Below are positions 61,456 to 64,000 of a stretch of 64,000 nucleotides of DNA, piece by piece. Numbering within the stretch: position 1 is the first letter of the stretch; the number at the start of each line of letters is the position of its first letter. The position numbers and the translations under genes were made by a program. The notes under the pieces are model-generated. The model ran no database searches, was not told where the DNA came from, and was given only the letters and a program-made list of their open reading frames with translations. The stretch lies in the NCBI GenBank assembly GCA_000955795.1, contig JYOB01000016.1, positions 583,908 to 647,907 of the forward strand. Direction: 5' to 3'. This DNA comes from Burkholderiaceae bacterium 26. GTDB taxonomy: Bacteria; Pseudomonadota; Gammaproteobacteria; Burkholderiales; Burkholderiaceae.

Positions 61456-63543
61456 ATGTCGAGCGCGCCCAACACAGACCCCATCAGCATTCCCGAAGCG
61501 CTCGATCGTGCGCATGCGCACTGGAATGCCGGCCAGGTGGCCGAGGCCGAAGTCTATTGTCAGCGCGTGCTGGCGGCATTCCCAGGCCAGGCCGATGCGC
61601 TGCACCTGCTTGGGCTCATGGCCCACGCCTACGGCAACCTTGACTTGGCCATCGCGCAACTGCGTCAGGCCTGCATGGCGCCGCGTGCCCCTGCCATTTA
61701 CTTCAGCAACCTGGCCGAGATGTATCGCCAGAAGGGCATGCTGGTCGAAGGAGAGGAGGCCGCCCAGCGCGCGGTGGCGATGGACCCATCGCTCGTGCCG
61801 GGTTGGAACAACCTCGGCATCCTGCTGCAGGAAGCGGGCAAGCTGGAGCAGAGCCTTGCGTGCCTCGAACGGGTTGTGGCGCTCACGCCCGATGCTCCCG
61901 AAGCACACAACAATCTGGCCAATACCTATCGACGCCTGGACAGGCTTGGGCAAGCAGAGCAGCACTATCGCCAAGCGCTGGCGCTGAACCCGCACTATGC
62001 CGAGGCGCACAGCAACCTCGCTTTCCTGCTGACCGGGCAAGGACAGTACGACCAGGCTGCCGCAGAAGCGCGCCTGGCCATCCAGCTCAACCCGCGTCTG
62101 GTTGATGCCTACCTGAACCTGGCCGATGTGGAGGTGACACGCCATCGGCATGCCGCAGCGCTCCAGGTGCTGGACGCGTTGCAGGCCTTCGCCCCACAGC
62201 ATCCCGCCGGTTTGACCGCCCGTGCGAAAGCGTTGACTCAACTTGAGCGCCTGGACGCCGCCCTCGCTTGCGCGCAGCAAGCCATGACATTGGCGCCGCG
62301 CAGTGCCGAAGCCCATCATGCGCTGGCGCAGGTGCTTCAGGCGCTGGGCAAAACCGACGAGGCGCTCGCGCATTTCGAGCAGGCCGCAGCGTTGCCCGGC
62401 ACGGTGCGGGAAGAGGCGTTGATCGGGCGCGCCACGCTCCTGATGGAGTCCGGTCAGAAGGACGCGGCTCGGATGGCTTTCGACCAGGCGCTGTCGATAT
62501 TTCCAGCTTCCATACGTGTGCTGACGGCACGCGCCGAGGTCAAGACATTCCATGCCGACGATCCGGATGTTGGCGCCATCGAAGCCTGGCTCGCCAACGA
62601 AGCACAGAAGCCGTTGAACGAACGCATCTCGGCGCATTTCGCGTTGGGCAAGGCCTATCTGGACCTGCAGGACGCGCCGCGCGCCTTCACGCACCTGCAT
62701 ACCGCAAACCAGCAAAAGCGCTCGACATTCAGCTACGACGCCACGGCGACCCAGCAATGGATGGAGCGCATCGCTGAAGTCTTCACAGCCGAGCGGATGG
62801 AGCGTCTGGCGGGCGCCGGCGCGCAGTCGGATCTGCCGGTATTCATCATCGGCATGCCGCGCTCGGGCACCACGCTGGTCGAACAGATCCTGTCGTCGCA
62901 CTCGCAGGTCATGGGTGCGGGCGAGCTTTCGACGCTGCGCCTGGTGGTGGAGGGCGCCGGTCCATTCCCCGACATTGCGCAGGTGCTGAGCGTAGAGGAC
63001 ACGCAGCGCCAGGGCCGCGCCTACCTAAACCGTACTGAACCGTTGGCACAAGGTCGGCAACGTCTGATCGACAAGATGCCGGGCAACTTTCTGTATGCGG
63101 GACTGATCCCGCTGATCATGCCGGGTGCCCACATCATCCATTGCCGGCGCAATCCGGTGGACACGTGCCTATCGTGCTACACGAAGCAATTCAGCGGTGA
63201 GCAGCCGTTCTCCTACGATCTGGCGGAGCTTGGTGCGTTCTACACCGACTATCAGAAGCTGATGGCCCATTGGACCCAGGTCCTGCCGGCCGATCGATTC
63301 ATCGAAGTCGACTATGAACGTATGGTGGATGATCTGGAGGGGGAAGCGAGACGTTTGGTGGGCTTCCTCGGTCTGCCTTGGGAAGACGCCTGTCTGCGTT
63401 TCCACGCAAACGAACGGGTAGTGCGTACCGCCAGCGTCAACCAGGTGCGCCAACCGATCTACACCACATCCAAGGGACGCTGGCACAAGTACGCCAACCA
63501 TCTTGGCCCGCTGCTTGCTGCACTCGGGATGAGCGCGCCATGA
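61456..63543 (+). CDS. TPR-domain sulfotransferase
   Basis: A 695-residue cytoplasmic protein. About residues 10-400 are tetratricopeptide repeats (for example GWNNLGILLQEAGKLEQSL, AHNNLANTYRRLDRLGQAEQHYRQALALNP). The C-terminal part is a sulfotransferase: the PAPS 5'-phosphosulfate loop is VFIIGMPRSGTTLVEQILSSH (about 462-482), IDKMPGNFLYAGLIPLIMPGAHIIHCRRNPVDTCLSCY (about 537-574) includes the 3'-phosphate site. The architecture resembles protein (tyrosine) sulfotransferase-like enzymes with a peptide-binding TPR. ATG at 61456 has TCTGGAG. It overlaps the next gene by four bases. The acceptor is unknown. Confidence 0.87.
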   Translation: MSSAPNTDPISIPEALDRAHAHWNAGQVAEAEVYCQRVLAAFPGQADALHLLGLMAHAYGNLDLAIAQLRQACMAPRAPAIYFSNLAEMYRQKGMLVEGEEAAQRAVAMDPSLVPGWNNLGILLQEAGKLEQSLACLERVVALTPDAPEAHNNLANTYRRLDRLGQAEQHYRQALALNPHYAEAHSNLAFLLTGQGQYDQAAAEARLAIQLNPRLVDAYLNLADVEVTRHRHAAALQVLDALQAFAPQHPAGLTARAKALTQLERLDAALACAQQAMTLAPRSAEAHHALAQVLQALGKTDEALAHFEQAAALPGTVREEALIGRATLLMESGQKDAARMAFDQALSIFPASIRVLTARAEVKTFHADDPDVGAIEAWLANEAQKPLNERISAHFALGKAYLDLQDAPRAFTHLHTANQQKRSTFSYDATATQQWMERIAEVFTAERMERLAGAGAQSDLPVFIIGMPRSGTTLVEQILSSHSQVMGAGELSTLRLVVEGAGPFPDIAQVLSVEDTQRQGRAYLNRTEPLAQGRQRLIDKMPGNFLYAGLIPLIMPGAHIIHCRRNPVDTCLSCYTKQFSGEQPFSYDLAELGAFYTDYQKLMAHWTQVLPADRFIEVDYERMVDDLEGEARRLVGFLGLPWEDACLRFHANERVVRTASVNQVRQPIYTTSKGRWHKYANHLGPLLAALGMSAP

Positions 63544-64000
63544 ATTATGTCGATGTCGCGACGATAGAACGCCAGGGCCGCGCCTTGCTGGCCGATGGGC
63601 GCCTGAACGAGGCCGAGGCGCTGGTGCGGCCATGGTTGGCATCCGGCACCGGCCCGTTGATCTTGTGGCAGGTGCTGGCCGACGCGATTCGCCCGCAAGG
63701 CAAGATTGCCGAGACACAGGCCATTCAAGAGATGCTGGTGGCCAACATGCCCGGCAATCTCACCGCGCGCTTCAATCTGGCCGAAACGCTGCTGCTGCAA
63801 GGCGATTTTGAGCGTGGCTGGCGCGAGTACCACCATCGCTACGGCATGCCGCACACCGCGGCCATCGAGCGCAAGGTGCAACGTCCGCGCTGGGACGGCC
63901 GGCCCATTCCCGGCAAGACGCTGTTAATCCACGATGAACAGGGTTACGGCGATACGTTCCAGTTCCTGCGCATGGTGCGCTGGGCAAAGGAGCGCAGCGG
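63540..64000 (+). CDS. TPR-glycosyltransferase (partial, cut by window end)
   Basis: The first 153 residues of a protein that starts MNYVDVATIERQGRALLADGRLNEAEALV, a TPR-like helical region with ARFNLAETLLLQGDFERGWREYHHRY, then WDGRPIPGKTLLIHDEQGYGDTFQFLRMV. That last motif begins the GT9-like catalytic part of TPR-containing glycosyltransferases found beside flagellin or adhesin modification genes. The start overlaps the sulfotransferase stop (ATGA). The 3' end and any further genes lie outside the window. Confidence 0.75.
   Translation, partial: MNYVDVATIERQGRALLADGRLNEAEALVRPWLASGTGPLILWQVLADAIRPQGKIAETQAIQEMLVANMPGNLTARFNLAETLLLQGDFERGWREYHHRYGMPHTAAIERKVQRPRWDGRPIPGKTLLIHDEQGYGDTFQFLRMVRWAKERS

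Overview
The window is about 64 kb of GC-rich DNA with dense coding, short intergenic gaps and many LysR, AraC and IclR regulators. Together with the protein families present (HcnABC/Oox-type dehydrogenase, split AtuA, IorAB, type-2 LeuA, CadR-CadA with histidine-rich tails), this suggests a betaproteobacterium of the Burkholderiaceae, most likely Ralstonia or a close relative. That placement is inference from gene content and codon use; no rRNA or tRNA gene was seen.

Layout. 1-2.7 kb: end of a chemotaxis-like cluster (CheA-like kinase lacking a CheW domain, a short MCP-like membrane protein, a CheX-like protein, a CheY-like receiver). 2.7-18 kb: mostly single metabolic genes (methyltransferase, GST, GlxA-type regulator with divergent MFS exporter, phosphoesterase, an MCP with a FliA-type promoter, secreted M20 peptidase, SDR, CGNR regulator, nitronate monooxygenase, two hydrolases and a LysR regulator). 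18.1-32.6 kb: a catabolic island. An eight-gene operon encodes a PotABCD-like ABC importer, a three-subunit flavin/iron-sulfur amine dehydrogenase and an ALDH7-like semialdehyde dehydrogenase. A second operon encodes HglS (DUF1338), a LysN-like aminotransferase and a D-2-hydroxyglutarate dehydrogenase. IclR and LysR regulators are read divergently from the two operons. Together they spell a lysine/pipecolate-type route: cyclic or opine-like amine -> aminoadipate semialdehyde -> 2-aminoadipate -> 2-oxoadipate -> D-2-hydroxyglutarate -> 2-oxoglutarate.

32.8-40.2 kb: PadR regulator, a second nitronate monooxygenase, SnoaL-like protein, universal stress protein, and a LysR/AtuA(split)/CitMHS operon of unknown substrate. 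40.2-45.3 kb: heavy-metal module (CadA-type P-ATPase with a MerR-type promoter, a DUF4139 protein, CadR, and a 17-cysteine four-helix protein). 45.4-47.5 kb: leuA preceded by a leucine leader peptide. 47.7-51.6 kb: IorAB-type molybdenum hydroxylase, Ohr, and a MocA-like nucleotidyltransferase. 51.75-52.18 kb: a decayed 42-bp tandem array. 52.4-57.5 kb: MHS-type MFS transporter, two tandem AraC paralogues whose upstream regions are also duplicated, and a GT1 glycosyltransferase. 58-64 kb: a large autotransporter followed by a TPR-sulfotransferase and a translationally overlapping TPR-glycosyltransferase cut by the window end.

The least explained signals are the 42-bp array, several strong intergenic inverted repeats (6.7, 11.7, 16.7, 34.9 and 57.9 kb), the leucine leader, and the possibility that the enzymes next to the autotransporter modify it.
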